Source: Taenia hydatigena
Taxonomy: Eukaryota; Platyhelminthes; Cestoda; Cyclophyllidea; Taeniidae
Assembly: GCA_036345935.2 (NCBI GenBank)
Contig: JADWOT020000006.1
Coordinates: 21,817,952-21,881,951, forward strand
Length of the DNA stretch: 64,000 nucleotides
Direction: 5' to 3'
Shown here: piece after piece, positions 38,201-51,700 of the stretch
Position numbering within the stretch: the first letter of the stretch is position 1
How the letters are laid out: every line of letters starts with the position of its first letter
Position numbers and translations under genes: made by a program
The notes under the pieces: generated by a model
What the model saw: the letters and a program-made list of their open reading frames with translations, nothing else
Told to the model about the DNA's origin: nothing
Database searches by the model: none

Positions 38201-40121
38201 TTCGTAGGAGAGGGTCTCCACCCGCTCCTCAGTCTCCATGGCGCAGTTATATGTGCTAATTATCTGTGCACGCATCATCAATGGCTCGGTGACTGCGTTC
38301 TCGGGAAATTGTTCCGTCTTCGATAATTCCATCTCCTGACGCTCCAATTCGGAGTGGCAGTATTTCATTAGGGTGTGAAGTTTATACACACTGTCTCGTG
38401 ATCTGGAAATTTAAAAAAAGAAACGAAGAGAAGTCAGAATAAATTATGCACTATGGGTAGCAACAAGGTTAACTCAGGGAAATACTATCACCATCGCAGA
38501 ATGGGTGATGGCGGGCTGCATTGCCCTCCACTCTTGCTAAAGGGCAAGTGTATGCCGCTAGAAGGAAGTTGGGCGATCAGTGCCCACCTGCACCCTTCCC
38601 CTCACCCAACTTTCTCCTCTTCGTGCGGTTAGCGCCTCGCCTTGGCATCAGACAGGTGGACAGTTAGGAGTGGAAAGCGAGGTTAAAAGGGGAAGGTGTT
38701 TTGATGGTGCACGAAAACAGGAAAGTGAAGTGGAATTTGAACAAATTTTCAGCTACTTCTGCTAAATTTTTTCTGATATTTTTCTTCCTCCATTCCCTTT
38801 TCTCCGCCTAACTGAAGGTCCAAACAGTGAGGGCTGCTCTCGATCTTGGTGTTCTTCTTTCTCAATTTTTCCTCCTTTTTCTCCCCTTCTCGTGGATCGA
38901 CATTGTAGTGTTGGGTCTTGGTGCAAGCCGTCACCTCGCTCGTCCATTTTTTCCACCCTTCCCCTTCCCTCTTTCATAATTCCTTTGTGGTCCCTCTCCG
39001 CCCTATTGAATGAGGTACTTGACGAACTGACAACTGTGCGTCGCCTTGATTTGGATTGCTATGGAGATGCCTCAAAGGTCAGTCATATCAGACCAAATAT
39101 TTGAAAATCCCGAGTCAGTGCACATTTCCTGTCGCCTTCGGTTGCTCCGTATTTTGGAGTGGCCGAAGAGGGAATTTCTTTTTCTCTCCCCGCCCGTTCT
39201 GAGTCGTCTTAAATTTATCCTCTTATCTTGAAAATAGTGGAAGGGAAATGTCTCCTTGGTGCAAAATTAGCGCTATTCATCATGAAGAAATTCTCATGCA
39301 CGCACACCCCTCACCACCCCCTCGCTCCCATCCGCCTGTCTGACATGACAAAAAATTGTCGCTGCATTAATTTTTTGCACACTGAAAGACAGGCCATTTC
39401 ATGCGTGCAATGGAGTGTGATTTTCACGCAATCTGACATAAATTCATCGCTCTGCCCTTCGCCCATTTACACCTTTCTCCTCCTCGATTTTCTTTTTCTT
39501 CGTTCAGTGAAAAGGAAGGTACAACATCCCCACCAGGGAGAGACAACACCAAAATTATTTTCCTCTTCCTTTCTTAGTAAAGCTACTTCATTCGACCCTT
39601 CCTCTCCAGCTCTTCTCGCCTCTTATGGACAGTCAAGGCGACTACACATGAATCCCAAGAGATTAACACCGTTTTGATCAAATGTAATGAGGTGCAATAC
39701 TTATATCCACAGGCAAGATTGAACCGCTAATGAAAAGCTCCAAATCTTAAAGCCAATGGTACCACCGAAAAGAGCAACGCCTGATAATCAGATTGTTAAA
39801 TGTGGAAATCTAATAACTGGATCCTCGGATTTCTAATGGAACTTGGTGAGGTTGACGACCGCGAGCAATTTGTGTTAGGGAGAAATAAGAATGTCCACCC
39901 ACCTACCTTTTGAGGGCGCCATGAAGTTTGATGTAGCGAGCTTTATACATGGCTGTCTCAGTGGCGGTAATTTTGCCCTCCAAGCATAATTCATCTATTT
40001 TTTGCAAGGCAATTCCATTATTCACATCCAGCTGGGAGTCCATCGCCCCAATATTCTCCTCATCGCATGGATTGGCGATGAGAAAGGGCGTCATGTCGTC
40101 ATCATCAAAGAAAGCCGACAT
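26272..40121 (-). CDS. CCDC146: CCDC146, coiled-coil centriole/axoneme protein
   Basis: Exons, minus strand: 40121-39907, 38402-38135, 38026-37991, 37715-37539, 35956-35883, 35127-35011, 34492-34382, 34091-33941, 33479-33348, 31900-31646, 28723-28283, 28076-27894, 27613-27375, 26791-26653, 26610-26272 (TAA). Every phase matches, giving 958 residues; the human protein, from memory, is about 955. Signature stretches: ALQKIDELCLEGKIT near the N-terminus (human ALQCVNQLHEEGKIS), RLAAKEEDLAEKN (human QLAKKEEKLLEKD) and MPPSKEIAREY near the C-terminus (human LPLNKEIEKEW). It is almost wholly coiled coil, with no membrane segment. In mammals CCDC146 is needed for sperm flagella and sits at centrioles and along axonemal microtubules. 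Oddities: exon 3 is 36 bases, intron 8 appears to be GC-AG, and intron 14 is 42 bases. No cDNA was available; small boundary shifts are possible. Confidence 0.93.
29840..30333. repeat. Perfect 247-bp tandem duplication
   Basis: 29840-30086 and 30087-30333 are identical by eye over the full 247 bases, followed by a further GAA-TTAG partial match. It lies inside intron 10 of CCDC146. Perfect identity means a very recent duplication or an assembly artefact. Confidence 0.95.
33616..33631. repeat. 16-bp palindrome GTCACATATATGTGAC
   Basis: A perfect palindrome in intron 8/9 territory of CCDC146. The same 16-mer recurs at 37811-37826, and near-copies occur at 8476-8491 and 36235-36250. It may be the end of a small dispersed repeat or a protein-binding site. 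Confidence 0.6.
34795..34902. repeat. GT/CA-rich microsatellite tract
   Basis: Alternating TGTG runs (34795-34845) and a CACACACACACACA run (34883-34900) in intron 6-7 of CCDC146; a related ACAC tract lies at 34307-34335. Confidence 0.85.
37811..37826. repeat. Second copy of the 16-bp palindrome
   Basis: Identical to 33616-33631. About 30-40 bases further on it has AAAATTATGCATGTAATG, similar to AAAATTGTGCATGTAGTG near 32330, hinting at a longer shared repeat. Confidence 0.6.
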
Positions 40122-43100
40122 CGTAACACTTCTTTGTTGGAGTTTTTCTCTTTTCTCTTCTTACCTTCTCTTTTTTTCCCCCCTTCCACGACAAGGTGCG
40201 TTAGGTAGCCGTGCACGTGTTTGTGTGCTGCTCACCCTTCACAGCTTTGTCACTCGCTCCCCCCTGACGTATTGATCTATTTGAAATACAGATGACATGA
40301 CGTGACCATCACCACTCAGGCAGTTCATTGAGCTAGCAGAAAAGTAGTTACACAGGACGACTTTTAATTCCCCTTTTTTACCTTCCTTCCTTCAAGGTAA
40401 CCTTAAAGGCCAGCAGTGGTTGCTTGACCATAAAGTACATGTACTACCAAATGAGGGCATCTACGGCTGCAATTGCTTGAGTAGAACGCTGAAATCTCTG
40501 ATGCGAGGACGGGAGAAGTGTTTTATGCCTTTAGGCGATTTTTTCCAATAGCGCAGTACAGCTTGACGTGAGTGATATAAAATATAAGAAAATTGTCCCA
40601 CCTTCATGTCATTCAGGTGATGTAGAGGACATTAAGTTTGACAGGGACACCTGTAAGCTCCTCTTCTCATTCACTTCGCCTGACGTTTGGAAGATGAGAG
40701 AAGGTGAACAAAGGCACACTGAAGGTTATTCTCACACCTTCCCCGCATCAACCAAGGTTGCTGCCTCCTTCTTCTGTCCTCTTCCATTATGTCCGTGAGT
40801 GTGTGGTGTTCTTTTAGAAGGAATTCCACACCCAAGGATTGTACACTCACCAAGGAATAAAAAAGGTATTTTAACTATAGGAAGGAGATGGGGATCCGCA
40901 ACGCAACCAGGACTGGCAAACCCAGTTTACAGTCTCTTTTTTGTCTTTTAAGGAAGAGGAAGTGAACCCTACCCTACCGCATAAAACTTATCATAGAGGA
41001 ATTGGTGGTAGCTAAAGTTGAAGTGGATGTAGCAGCCGTGCAAGTTTGCATTATATGAGGCTTTAGGAGACCTCCTAACATGCCTGGACTGATTTTTCCA
41101 CCACATTTTTGTTGAGAAGGGGGCACCATAATAGTTAGGTGGGGAATACGAGGAGTATAGAAGTGGCAAAAATTAAAATGTAAATTGGGAACGAAGAGTA
41201 ATGGATAGAGAGGGAAGGAGAGGAATGGCCTTTGGCGCAAATGTCAAGACAAGGACAGAAGTGACTAAAATTTTTTGGCGTTTAAAACTGTTAACGGTGC
41301 AAGCGCATTATGACAGGTGTCAGGTGTGTTAGTTGACGGATGCGAGATGAGTGTCAAGCAAATGAACAAAAAATAAAGTCAAAGAAAAAAGGACATAAAA
41401 AAGTTCAAATTAGCGGATGTGAAGGCTTAAAAATGGCATTCTTAAGACTACGACCTTCTTGTTTTCACTTTTAAAAAGTTTGGTATCGAGGCGACAGAGG
41501 TTGTGAAACACCCAGTGACAGGCAAACTGAAAGGAGAGCACGTGTCAAATGCAACTTTTATTCCTGCATGCCATGCAGGCGCAGTTTTTAACTGGTGGTA
41601 AAGGTAATACCTTCTCAATGCGATGCATCTGGATAATGTGTAAGGTAGTGGCATACTCCTTCCCTCCATCCCCATCACTACTCTATTACACTTTAAGGTG
41701 GGGAGAAAGTTCTCCTCAACTCAATACCCGACGTCTTCTAGTGATCCGACTAACTAATGGGAAGGAGTGACGTGAGAATGTGGTTTCGCAGAAACTGGGA
41801 CTTGAGATTTTACCCAGAACTAGCGTAACTTTTGTTCACTTAGGTGTCGAATCTCCATTCTTTTCCTTCCTTCCCTTCTCTCTGCCCCGATTCTCATACT
41901 TGAGACGAAGTCATTTTAAATTCTTCACTTATGTCAATCATTCCTTGCCTTCAACTTTTCAATGATGAGAAGAGGACTTAGAAAATCTTTGCTTTACCCA
42001 ACAAATTTGTTTACTGATTAAGTGGTTACTTTTTCTCTCCCTTCATTTGCCTGACTACAATAAGGTGTTCTTGAAAAATGACTGATAGTCATATTGCTTT
42101 GATTCTTGTTAAAGTGTACAATTTAGGCGCAACAGGGTGAGGAGAGCGAAGACTTCACTCCCTGAGGTCTCTACTTGCCTTGTCCCCCCAATGGAATGGA
42201 CTTTCAGGCTTACCCTACATAAATAATACATCCTCTCTTTGGAATTTATTACCTCTCCTGGGAGAAATCGAGAGACCTGTGATGTTGGTTGGTCAGTGAA
42301 TTGAAAAGTTGAGTTCATTCAACCAAACCGCCTTGTTTAAAAGTACGGATTTAAGAGAGTAATTCAAAAATGGGATGCAGGGGGAAAGGGAATGCACACA
42401 CACGTCACGTTTTAGGTCAAAGTGTGCGACCCTAATTCCAAGTGCCATCGGCTGATTTTAAGGCCATTGATAAGTCTCAGCCCTCTGAACTACTGGGTAA
42501 AAGAAGAAAATTAAGAAACATTTAATGCATTTCATCATACAATTTGGGAGCCGCTTTTTTCCTCCTTCCTCCATATTTGTAGGCGATAGGGAGGGAATCA
42601 CCTCAAAACCTGACTTGTTCCTCAACCCATGAATCGGTCATGTGATTACTTGCTTATTTGTTAATTCTTTTGCCTCGTATTTTGAAAGACTATCCCTTCA
42701 ACTATGTCCGAATTAAACGAAGTTATGACAACGAGGCAATAAAAATCATTCTAGATGAAAGTGGGCAATATTAAGGTGGACATTTCCTCCTTGTTTTATT
42801 ATCCCTCTTTCCCTCCGCTTCGATCGCAATTTCGATCTCATGGGACAAATTTCCAAGAACTCTCAAGTGTCGACAGTTGCGGTGATTTTTCACCAAAAAT
42901 TTATTCTATTCAGCTATAAATAAGAAGTCGGAGTAATTTTTCTATGCAATGAAGTCAGGTAAGAGCTTATCGACGCCAATCGCTGCATAATATCCTTTTG
43001 CTGGCAGGTGGTCGAATCCACTTGATCACTCTGTCATCACCCTTGATACATGTTCGATCGTTTGATTGTTTGTTTGGTTTTGTTTGTACCATTTTGGTGA

Positions 43101-46100
43101 CAAGCTCTTTGGTATTATGGCTTCGCGGGATGGAGACGAGCACCAAATCTCAAGGCGGAAACGGACCCCATTTCCCCATATAACCGTGATGATTCGCAAA
43201 ATCTTCCTCTCCTCCACCTTTACCTTCAGAAGGCTGCTGAGTGCCAAGTTTGACAAAAACAACCTCAAAGGTGCCTCTTCTGATGCCTATAAATTGTTTT
43301 TCCTTCCATAATCCTCCCTTTCCCCTCCCCGCCGGCTGACCAGTAATGTCGATGGTCAAGAGACCAGTTTTTTCTCTCCTCAATAAATTAACCAACTTTG
43401 GTCACTTTGTAGGGACACCTTAAGTGACAAACAATGTCACATTTAATTATCCACTTCATTCACCTCTTCAGGTTTGCTTCAGCCAATAAAATAAGTGCCA
43501 TTTTGGCGCCCTCTTAAACGGTCCTAATAAAGCGGTGTGATGCGAATTAGCAGGGGAAAAATCTCCGCTCGGTGTACTAATAACGAAGACGCACAAACTT
43601 GGTGGAGGTAAAACGGTTAAAAACCAAAAGAGAAAACATTGAGATTCCTTTTTGTGCTCAAAAGAAGTGGAAAACACGCCTTAACTGCTCAAGTGTCACT
43701 TCACAGAAGGTCAAAGGAATTAAATAGTAGGTCAATTAAAGCATGCGGAACGATGGAGGTCCAGCAAATGTCATGCAATTTGTTATAGTTCAAATTTTCT
43801 TCGAAAGAAAATAGGACTTCTTGACGTGTACTGTCACCATGGTTACGCAAAACCTTGAGGTACTTTAAATGAAGAGACGAAAATGCCGCTCCAGTCTCCA
43901 GCGCCTACCAATAATGGCATCCAAGACCTCGGAGTCTGTGGGTGTATCCACCCATAAACTTCTTTCTTGTATGGGATGTTTAATCCACGGAGGGAATAAA
44001 GAGGGACAGGGGGAGATAGGGACCGAATGGAGGAGGAGACGAGGGGTATAAAACGATCGGCATCATGAAAGGCGCCTTTTTGGCAACATTTTTACGAGTT
44101 TGTATAAAACAAATGAATTCACGAAGAAGTCGTGGTGCTCATCAGGAAGAAGTTTTCTTCCTCTGCACTCTCACCTTTTTCCATTAAAAAGGAAAAAGGG
44201 GACGGATGGAGATGAGTTCGGATTCTTTTACAATTTCTGGCTCCGAAAAGGTGTTCAAACTCAAATGCTTGAAACCCTGCAAGAGAGAAAGAAAAGTCGC
44301 CTAGAAATCCAAGTCCTACCCAGTTCTCTCAATTCTCACGTCACGCACACTCAGATAAAAGTGACTCCATTTTGCTGGTCACTTGGGTCAACAAACTACT
44401 TATTTTTAAAAAAAGAAAGGAAATTTGGAAATAGTGGCCACTCCTGATAGATACTTGTGGCTTGCATGAGGCAGCATGTTTTGGACTGTCCGACAGCAGC
44501 AGCAACTTGACTGCTGGAGGCTTATTTTTTGCGAAGAGGAAGAAATGCAAAATTCATTCGCTCTTCTTTTCTTTCCTAAAAATTGTCTCTTTCTTAGTGG
44601 CATGAAGTCACTTTATAGTGACCTTTTATTACGATTGGCTTTAAAAATGTTCAATTTTTCCTCGAGAAAGAGAAGGTCTCTATTTTTTTAGGAGAGGGGT
44701 TGAGTATAAAAACCCCACAGAAAGCTCTAAGTGACCGACATCCTTAATGCTCAGATAAAATTCTCAAATGAATACAAAAAATCCTCTTTGAGTTTGCTTT
44801 TCCTTCTGACTTTGATGCTTGCCAAAGCCAAAAATTTCCCGCTGGGTCGACAGCCACAGACCAGGCCACTCTTCCAAGGCAATCCACACCTTCACATTCC
44901 TTCACGTTGTCGATGGGAGGGAGGGCAAACCAAAACTCGAAATACCAGGCTCCTATGGTCACGAATAACCTAAAAACAAATTTTATAGATTTTCCTTTTT
45001 CTTCCCACTTTAAGCTCAGCATTCTTAAGGTAGAAAAAAATAAAGGCTCAATAAAAAGGCCTCAATTACGTGGTGATAGAATACCCACTTTAGACGCTTT
45101 TTTGAATATGTGGGCTGGAAAGAAGGCACAAATATCCTCCCCCTCCGCCTGCTACGTGCCTTGCAGAGGCAGGCAGGCAGTAGCAACAATGCCAGACACA
45201 CATCTAATAGTTCCATTGCCTTGGCCGAGGCGACCAATGGGAGAGCAGCACCGTACCACATGGCAAACCGAAGCGGGGAGGAGGCCGAGAAGGTGGAGGA
45301 GAAGGGTGAAGAGGCGGAGGTGGAGGCAATGGAGGCGGCGGAGGTGGTGGAGGAGGTGGTGGTGGTGGAGGAGGCAAAGAAGAATAGGAGGAACAGAAGC
45401 ATTTGGTGCCACTGTGCACTTGGATGTATTCCAGTCAAAGTTTGGATCTTATTACCTCTATCCTCAGTCACAACGACTACCATCTAGTGCACCACCTACG
45501 TTCTCATCCTCTGTATGACCTCAAAGGCCTTGGATTCGATGCTTGTGCCTGTATGCGGTGTAAAACCCTCAAAAAATGGTCGCATCGGATATAAGTGAGT
45601 TCGATTTATTTCCTTATTTTTTACTTGCTTGTTAATTTTTGCCTCCTCTCGCCCCTCTGCCTTGTTTTAATTTTTATTCTCTACTTTATCCTTTAAAACA
45701 TGCAAATCTTTTAAATGGTCTAATTGGAGGCTTGGCGGCGCACAGGCTGGAGCCTCCTTCGTCCCGCTCCTCAAACCTCTTTACTTCGTCGTTACGGCGT
45801 CTGTAAAACAGATCTGCCCTCACATTTTTGTATTCTTAAATCTGTTAAATATTTCCTATTCAAGCAATTTTTATTTCTATTTCATTTTTTGCAAGTAACT
45901 TTATGCGTGAATATTTAAAATGAGGAGAATATGAGTAGTGAAAGGAGACGGAGGAGGATTTTCGACAAGATTTCAAATTATCTGACAGATTGTCTGGTTT
46001 CCTGACAAGAATATTGCAAAAATGTGAAAAATGAAGAAAGGCTGGGCCCTTTAGCAACTCCGTTCCATGGGCTGAAATGAGGTTCATTTTTCCTTTCACT

Positions 46101-48794
46101 GGCAAAAATGGGAACAAAAATTGTTCCTCCCACTTTTCCTTTTTAGTCAACCAGTAAAATCATTCCTATTTTAGAATGTTTAAAGTAAAGGTTATTTTTC
46201 CTTCCTGTTTGCCTAGTTGAAGAAGCAACCAAAGTGGGGAGAAAGACCACGCAAATTTTTCTTCGACTACTTTTCTGTAAATAGCAAAAGGTTTGCTTGT
46301 TTGTCAATTTTTAGGAAGGAAACATGACAAATTTGTTATTTTAGCCTTTTGCTCGGAAAAATATTGAGGTGTCTCTTGCGTAGGTACATTTTGTGCGCCC
46401 TTCCACCCTCTGCCGGACCCTCATCCCCAGCGTCGACACGGAAGGGAGTTTGTCTGCTCAACAAATATTTCCTCCAACACCTTTTCCAAAATTTTCTTTG
46501 AAATAAAATTATTTATTCTTTAATTTTATCTAAACCTTTTGATGTTTTAAAGAATGCCACCTCATTCCAAAATGTGGAAATTTTTCTAGCAAAATAATGA
46601 ATATATGCAGCTATTTTCGTTTGGTCGCATGTAAGTTTTTTGCTGTAAAATTGCATTAGGAGGAAGACAACGATGTCAGAGAGAGCAGCTGAAATGTCAG
46701 GCTAGGCCGATTTAGATTAAAGGTGAGAGACTCTTAGATCTTCTCCTCCTCTTCCTCCTCTATTCCTCCGTAAAATTTTGAGAAGGAAAAAATAATCACA
46801 GTCACAATTTTGTGAGGGCATGAGAGTTGGAAGGCAAACGTCAAACGATTCCCTATTTGTCCTTCCTAAAGAGCAAAAAATGTTTATCTGTCTCCGCACT
46901 TTTAACTCTTTTAAAAGCATTCAAAAGGAGTGCGAAAACCCCAAAACTTTTCAAAAACTGTCATCTGCTTTACTCAAGCGGTGCTTTGTAAGGAAAAACC
47001 CGGTCCTATGTAAACATTCCTTTCCCCACAGAAGAGGTGGGAATGGAGGCGGTTGATGAATAATCCAGCAGGTCATATATCAACATCTCATCAGCGGTTC
47101 TCTTTGTGTCCATATTCTTTATTTCTGTGAAGGAAGCGGTTAAGCATCTCTCATTTGGCAGCAGGCGAATGTTTCTGCGGTCTCAGACGCGATACTCTAA
47201 TTTATGGAGACCCTGTAAAGAAGGAGACGAAAAGCCAAAAAACTATCGTTAAGAAGGTAGTTTGTAAGGTTAATCGCAAATTGTCTTTCTCCTTCCTCTT
47301 TCCAGACTCAGTGATCCTCTGCTAGCCGCAAACTGTCTTCTGACGATTGCTTTGATTACCTTCTGGTTCAGTTTGTTCGCCTTTAACAAAACACAACAGG
47401 GGGCGCAAATACAATTGATCAAAGTAAATGCATAATTTCTTGGAAGCTGCTCAAAAATGCTTTGTGCAAACATTTTAGTCCGTCGCATGGGGTGAGGGGC
47501 GGATGATGCCGAGCAGATAAATGGAAAGCGAGGCGGATTTAGAGTCTCCCACCTCTCGCTCAAAGGCTGATGAGTCACGGGTTGTAACCTTTTTTAAAAA
47601 AGATTTCTGACCTATCGAAATAAGGAAAAGTAGCGCCTTTGTCAACTTCCCTCCCTCCCCACGTCATCCATTTTTCCTCTTGCCGATTCACCAACTCACC
47701 GAGCATTCCACCACCACCGCCTAAATCTCAGCTCAAGGAGATTGCTTTACTCAAATAAGTTATTTTTTCCGAATTACTTGCAGTTTTTTGGCTCTTTTTA
47801 CAGACAGGAAAGGAAAAAAGATGATTTCTCTCTTCCTTCCAACTAACCTTCATCGCATTCAACATTCTTTCTCCCTTTCCTCGTTTTGCTCTTTTTCGTG
47901 AGGAAAAAGTTCACTTTTTTAATGAAATTGTAGATGTACTCTCTACCCCGGATGGATTTCGACCCGTCGTTTTTTGCGTCAAATGCAGAAAGACAACATC
48001 GACTGTGCCTTGTTACAACAGGAGGCATGCCACAGAAACGAAGTCAAGTTCGCTAAGGGGTGAGTTTCCTCCATAGTCCTTTCAATTACTCTTTGTTTTG
48101 CTCTTTTTTTCTTCACCTCTTCCTCTCCTCACACCCTTTCTTCTGTCCCATCAAACGAGGTAGAAGGCGAACCGAGGCATTTCATCTCCCTCACTTGGTA
48201 GACAGGTGGATCCTCAACTCGGCTGGGGAGCGATTGAAATGCAGCTCCGATTTATATTTTTCAGAAAAAAATTGAGCTAGTTAAAATGATTGACAGGCTG
48301 ATTTAGCACTCCAACCACCGATTCGCCCATTGATGTTAACTAGGACCTCCCCTCTCCCCCACTTATTTACTGGGGCAACTTGTGAAAGGATCGCAATTCT
48401 TTGAGCTGCCAATCACATTGATTTCCTCCACAATGTTCACCGTTTTACCAGAAATGCAGAAGTTGTGCGATTTCCCCTGATCATCAATTAGTAGGATGGG
48501 AATATTAAGCCTCAAAAGTGTTTGAAGTTGACAGCTCTGTGTAGGTCGTCAGTCACACAGAATTCGCCCCATGTGATGGAGTCCCTCTAGCCAATCCAGC
48601 ATTTGTTTGTCCTTGCCCGGCCTGCCTTCTTCCCTCCTACTTCCACACAGCCAAGACAACACAACACTTGTACAAGCACTTCTCATATTTTTAAACCATT
48701 TTAACATTTTTTCATCATTTTAAACAATCCTTTTGCGAAATATTTGTCAAGACAAATAACAAAGTTTTATTCTTAAAAGAAAACAATCTTTCAG
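40122..48794. other. Long intergenic/upstream stretch, no gene recognised
   Basis: This region must hold the CCDC146 promoter (adjacent to 40121) and probably the missing 5' exon(s) of the Hv1-like gene, since the first recognised exon at 48795 starts in the middle of a codon. I found no exon with a matching phase-2 donor that I would trust. The open frames at 44907-45594 run through a simple triplet repeat. Confidence 0.45.
45275..45390. repeat. GGN triplet repeat (GGAGGCGGAGGTGG-type)
   Basis: A long purine-rich plus-strand tract of GGA, GGC and GGT triplets. It gives glycine-, arginine/tryptophan- or glutamate-rich frames on one strand and polyproline or polyhistidine on the other. All are open simply because the repeat lacks stops, so I do not call a gene. 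Confidence 0.85.
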
Positions 48795-51700
48795 AAAGCT
48801 AAAAAGTCGAGTGCTCCACCTGATGCGTGGACCCGTAATTCAGCTGTTGATGTGCTCCCTAGTCCTCCTGGATGCCCTCATCGTCACGGCGGAAATCATC
48901 CTTGAGATACATGCAGTTAAAGGTGCGTCCATTTTGTCGCCTTTTTCCCTCTTTCTCTCATCCCCTCCTCCCTCACTTATTAATCACTTAAAAATAATAC
49001 TTTCACCTTATAAAATTTTCCCACATATGTCATCAAAAGTGATGCCATAGTTAGCTTCTAACTTCAGCCTGGTGAAATAGAATCAACGATTACTTTGACA
49101 CTTTGTTGTGGATAAATAGACAAAAAAGTAGGAAAAAACTGTTTTGGATACAACTTTCCGCTATTTGTGGTAGGAATATGATGAATTACTTAGCGAGGGC
49201 AGCTAAAGGCTTATCCTTCTGTCGCCCGCTTCCTTCGTCGCTATAGGTGCCGCCTTTTCCACATGAACGGATTTTATTGTGACCAGCAATTATGGGCGGT
49301 GCAGGTTTACGACTGTCGATACAACCACCCGGAAATGATTTGTGGTGGGAAATTTATGAAGAGAAGAAATGAGCTAATTTCTTAGACTGGAAGATCACCC
49401 ATCTTGGGAGGAAAGGAGGCAGGAGCGGAGGTGTGGTGCTACAGACACTCACATGATTGTCGAGTGAAGTGACGTGTCCGCTGTTGGGGTGAAATTTTGA
49501 AGCCAACTTTTATTAGAGTGGTCTCTGGATGCTAAAGAAAGGGAAAGAAGAAGAAGAAGAAGAAGAAGAAGAAGAAGAAAGCGGTACAGCTCTTCCCTTC
49601 AAGTCTGTCAAAGCTTATGTGATAGGATTTGAATCATTTCCTTCAAATCCACTAAAAAGCAAACCTCTTTTTATCTCTTCCACCCTCCCAGACTCTCCCG
49701 CCCAGCCTTCTCTTATCTTTCAAAAACAAGCTAAGGAAAAAAGGAACAAACCGAAAATTTCACTCTGGGCGCGATATTTGGAAAGGGCCACAAAAACGAG
49801 GTCTGTTTTCTCTCGAACATAAAATGAAACGACAAAAGATGATTAATGGCCACTACCAAGTCGAGGGATATCCACTGTAGCCTCAAGCTATAGCAAAAGT
49901 GCTTCAAAAAGCCAAATTTCCCAATTTCCCTCACCGCCTCTGCCTTGTCCTCCGTCCTACCACAAAATCTAGGATAATTTGATCTTTCGCCCCAATCTCT
50001 CGGCTATCTGATGATGCGTAGGCAACTTGTGGACACGCACACTCTGCTGATCCCATTCAAACGATAATCTGCGATCAGGGGGGAATGTGGGACATTTGTG
50101 AATCAAGTCGATGCGCGACCTTGAAATTACCAATCAGGGCAGATTATAGTCGTACCACTACCACCTTCCATCTGCCCTTATAAACAGGGGAATACTACTA
50201 AAACGCCTCTGGTAATCGTTGGTAAGGCATGCCAGAAAGTGGTTTCTGTGACTGTCTGCGTCAAAACCGGGCCGAGAGAAGGAAGAGATGTATTAAGGCG
50301 AGGGAAAGGAGATGGCTATCGCAAGTGTTTCAATGTAGAAAGGCAAATTTGACAACATAGCTTAGGTGTCCGCTCTTCCCCTTCTTCCCTCCTCCCCGTC
50401 TATCACATGGCAACACGCTGCACACCAGCAGCATCCAAATAACTGCATACACCTGGGATTAAATAATCTATATGGAGACTTATGCAGTAAATCGAGGCGC
50501 GGCAAGTGGAATCTCATCCAACTTTTTATAAAGAGCCACTGAATAACACTTTGTTCCTATGAAAAGCAATCATTGCTTTTGTGCCTCTCCGGGAGGAAAA
50601 ACATGGAAAATTAAGCTTTAACTACCTTTTTTACTGACTGGATTTTATTGCCCGAGTGTCTGTGCCAACAAAGGTATCAGAGAAACAGAGAAGAAGTGAG
50701 ACTTCAACGCTCCCCTTCCTCAGTCCTACATTAAAGTGGAGTAGGACCTTGGGGCTTCCCTGCCGAATTTACCTAGCCTGACTCGTTTTAAAGACAAGGT
50801 TCTCCCGGTATCGCATTACGGGGATAGGCAAACCAGCCATAAATGTTGTCCAGCTCTCAGCAAGTACGCCGACACCAAAAGAAAGAGGAGGGAGGGCGGG
50901 GGAGAAGAGTGGCATTCTGGCTTAGATGTGACCAATGTAGTGCTTGTTCTTTTGAAGTTAAGATCCAAAAGCATAAACTTTTGCCTCTGATCAACGTCGT
51001 TAGACATTCAGTAAGATCGCTATTTCCTCCTCACATCCTAGAGTATGTCTCTTTATAAAAGGATAGCATTTGACACTCAGCCGTCTAGGCTAGGACTACC
51101 CCTCCTTCCCCCACAGTGGGAGTTAATGTCTCATCAACCATCATAGAAAAGAGGGCAGCAAGGTCATTTGATGTGTTTTAATCAATAATTACCAACGCCG
51201 CTATTCGACGAATGATTCATCAACTGGATCAGATTAGTAACCTAAATTACTTGGCTCTCAACAGCACGTTCTACTACCACGCACCACACTTCCTTTAGTT
51301 GATGCAAAATCCATGTTCCCAGCCATTTCGACAATTGTGCAAATGGTTCTGACTCTATTCATGACATAGTGGGCAGAGCCAAACAAACGAAAAGATCCAT
51401 TTGTGTGCCTTATAATGTATGCATGTAAACAATCGCGTACGCAGCATAGGCGTCCCACAAATCAGGAGTCAATACAATGAAGTATAACGGTATAATTCCA
51501 CGCACCCAAGCTTTTTGTTCCGCTGAATTAATGCGTCTTATTGAGGTACTTTGTAGATTGTCAATGCTAATGAACATAATAAGAAGTCGTGGCAGAGCAA
51601 GAGCGTCTTTTGAGGCAAAATCGTTTTGAAGTGTTAAAATTTGTACTTTTTTAACCGGAAAACCGATAAATCATGCAAAACGTAATTCAGTCTAAAAAAT

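Noticed and set aside
39228..39677. 149-codon plus-strand frame
   Set aside because: Lies inside intron 1 of CCDC146 on the opposite strand, with no motif and unlike any family I know.
44907..45594. Long overlapping frames on both strands around 45.1-45.5 kb
   Set aside because: They run through a GGN triplet repeat that lacks stops in all frames; outside the repeat they have no motif or splice partner.
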